A DNA stretch of 64,000 nt, from the NCBI GenBank assembly GCA_009773415.1, contig WSNO01000001.1, positions 54,333-118,332 on the forward strand, written 5' to 3'. A model generated the notes under the pieces. It was not told where the DNA came from. It saw only the letters and a list, made by a program, of their open reading frames with translations, and did not search any database. Position 1 is the first letter of the stretch. Each line of letters begins with the position of its first letter. Positions 63,920-64,000 of the stretch are shown here, one piece after another. Origin of the DNA: Nitrospirota bacterium (lineage in GTDB: Bacteria; Nitrospirota; Thermodesulfovibrionia; Thermodesulfovibrionales; Dissulfurispiraceae). Both the position numbers and the translations under genes were made by a program.

Positions 63920-64000
63920 GTGGTGTACGAACGATCGTGCAATCTCCTGTTTCTGCTAAGCTGCCACCAGTAGATCTGGTGCAGCTTGGGTTGTTTCCTG

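Overview
The window is a gene-dense (about 94% coding) chromosomal segment of a Gram-negative, diderm, flagellated and piliated bacterium that uses anaerobic respiration. Diderm character comes from an Mla-type lipid-transport operon with TolC, a PilY1/minor-pilin operon and a multiheme c-type nitrite reductase. Gene content (octaheme nitrite reductase, menaquinone-type UbiD decarboxylase, FmdE-type protein, PPi-type phosphofructokinase, FliW/CsrA) suggests an uncultivated Nitrospirota (Thermodesulfovibrio-like) or Desulfobacterota lineage. That placement is inference. No insertion sequence, prophage or CRISPR array was seen.

Layout. 1-4.9 kb: a cobalamin-type radical SAM protein, prmA, and an opposing tatB-tatC-(small unknown)-ychF operon. 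5-7.3 kb: an octaheme nitrite reductase with the Lys-ligated catalytic heme and the Tyr-x-Cys cross-link pair, followed by fused debris of a periplasmic nitrate reductase operon (napA signal peptide plus the 3' half of napH). 7.3-12.7 kb: a leftward set with an FmdE/ModE/MoeA three-part fusion, a heme-c sensor kinase, its OmpR-type regulator, a DUF454 protein and an unknown protein. 13-14.7 kb: a flavin-type oxidase, a DUF523-DUF1722 protein and a short CopZ/Bfd-like 2Fe-2S protein whose conserved GR-C-C motif contains an in-frame TGA followed by a SECIS-like hairpin. That is a candidate selenoprotein and the most notable item here. 14.7-23.5 kb: a PyrR-attenuated pyrimidine operon (pyrR-pyrB-pyrC-carA-carB) ending in a PPi-type phosphofructokinase.

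23.6-31.6 kb: HSDR_N-like and DUF2155 proteins, tRNA-Ser(GCT), tilS, a DegP-type protease, hemW (overlapping degP antisense), ribD and ubiD. 31.6-40.3 kb: an Ig-like protein, pilY1, pilX/W/V and fimT behind a sigma-54 promoter, with a PilS/PilR-like (NtrBC-type) pair just upstream that is the obvious activator. 40.4-45.8 kb: scpB, a LysM-NlpC/P60 hydrolase, bactofilin plus M23 peptidase, purM, nadC and a tail-anchored repeat protein. 45.8-52.3 kb: valS, a response regulator with an RQW-repeat tail, and iscR-tusA-iscS-iscU. 52.3-58.6 kb: mlaE-F-D-tolC-mlaC, then greA-pyrK-pyrD. 58.7-64 kb: fliW, csrA, flgL, flgK, flgN, flgM and an M23 peptidase, the late-hook/CsrA-control end of a flagellar cluster.

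Several promoters (tatB, the flavin-type oxidase, tilS, scpB, iscR, fimT) lie so close to the start codon that the mRNAs would have almost no 5' leader and lack a Shine-Dalgarno sequence, while other genes have strong GGAGG sites. This looks like a real mixed initiation strategy.
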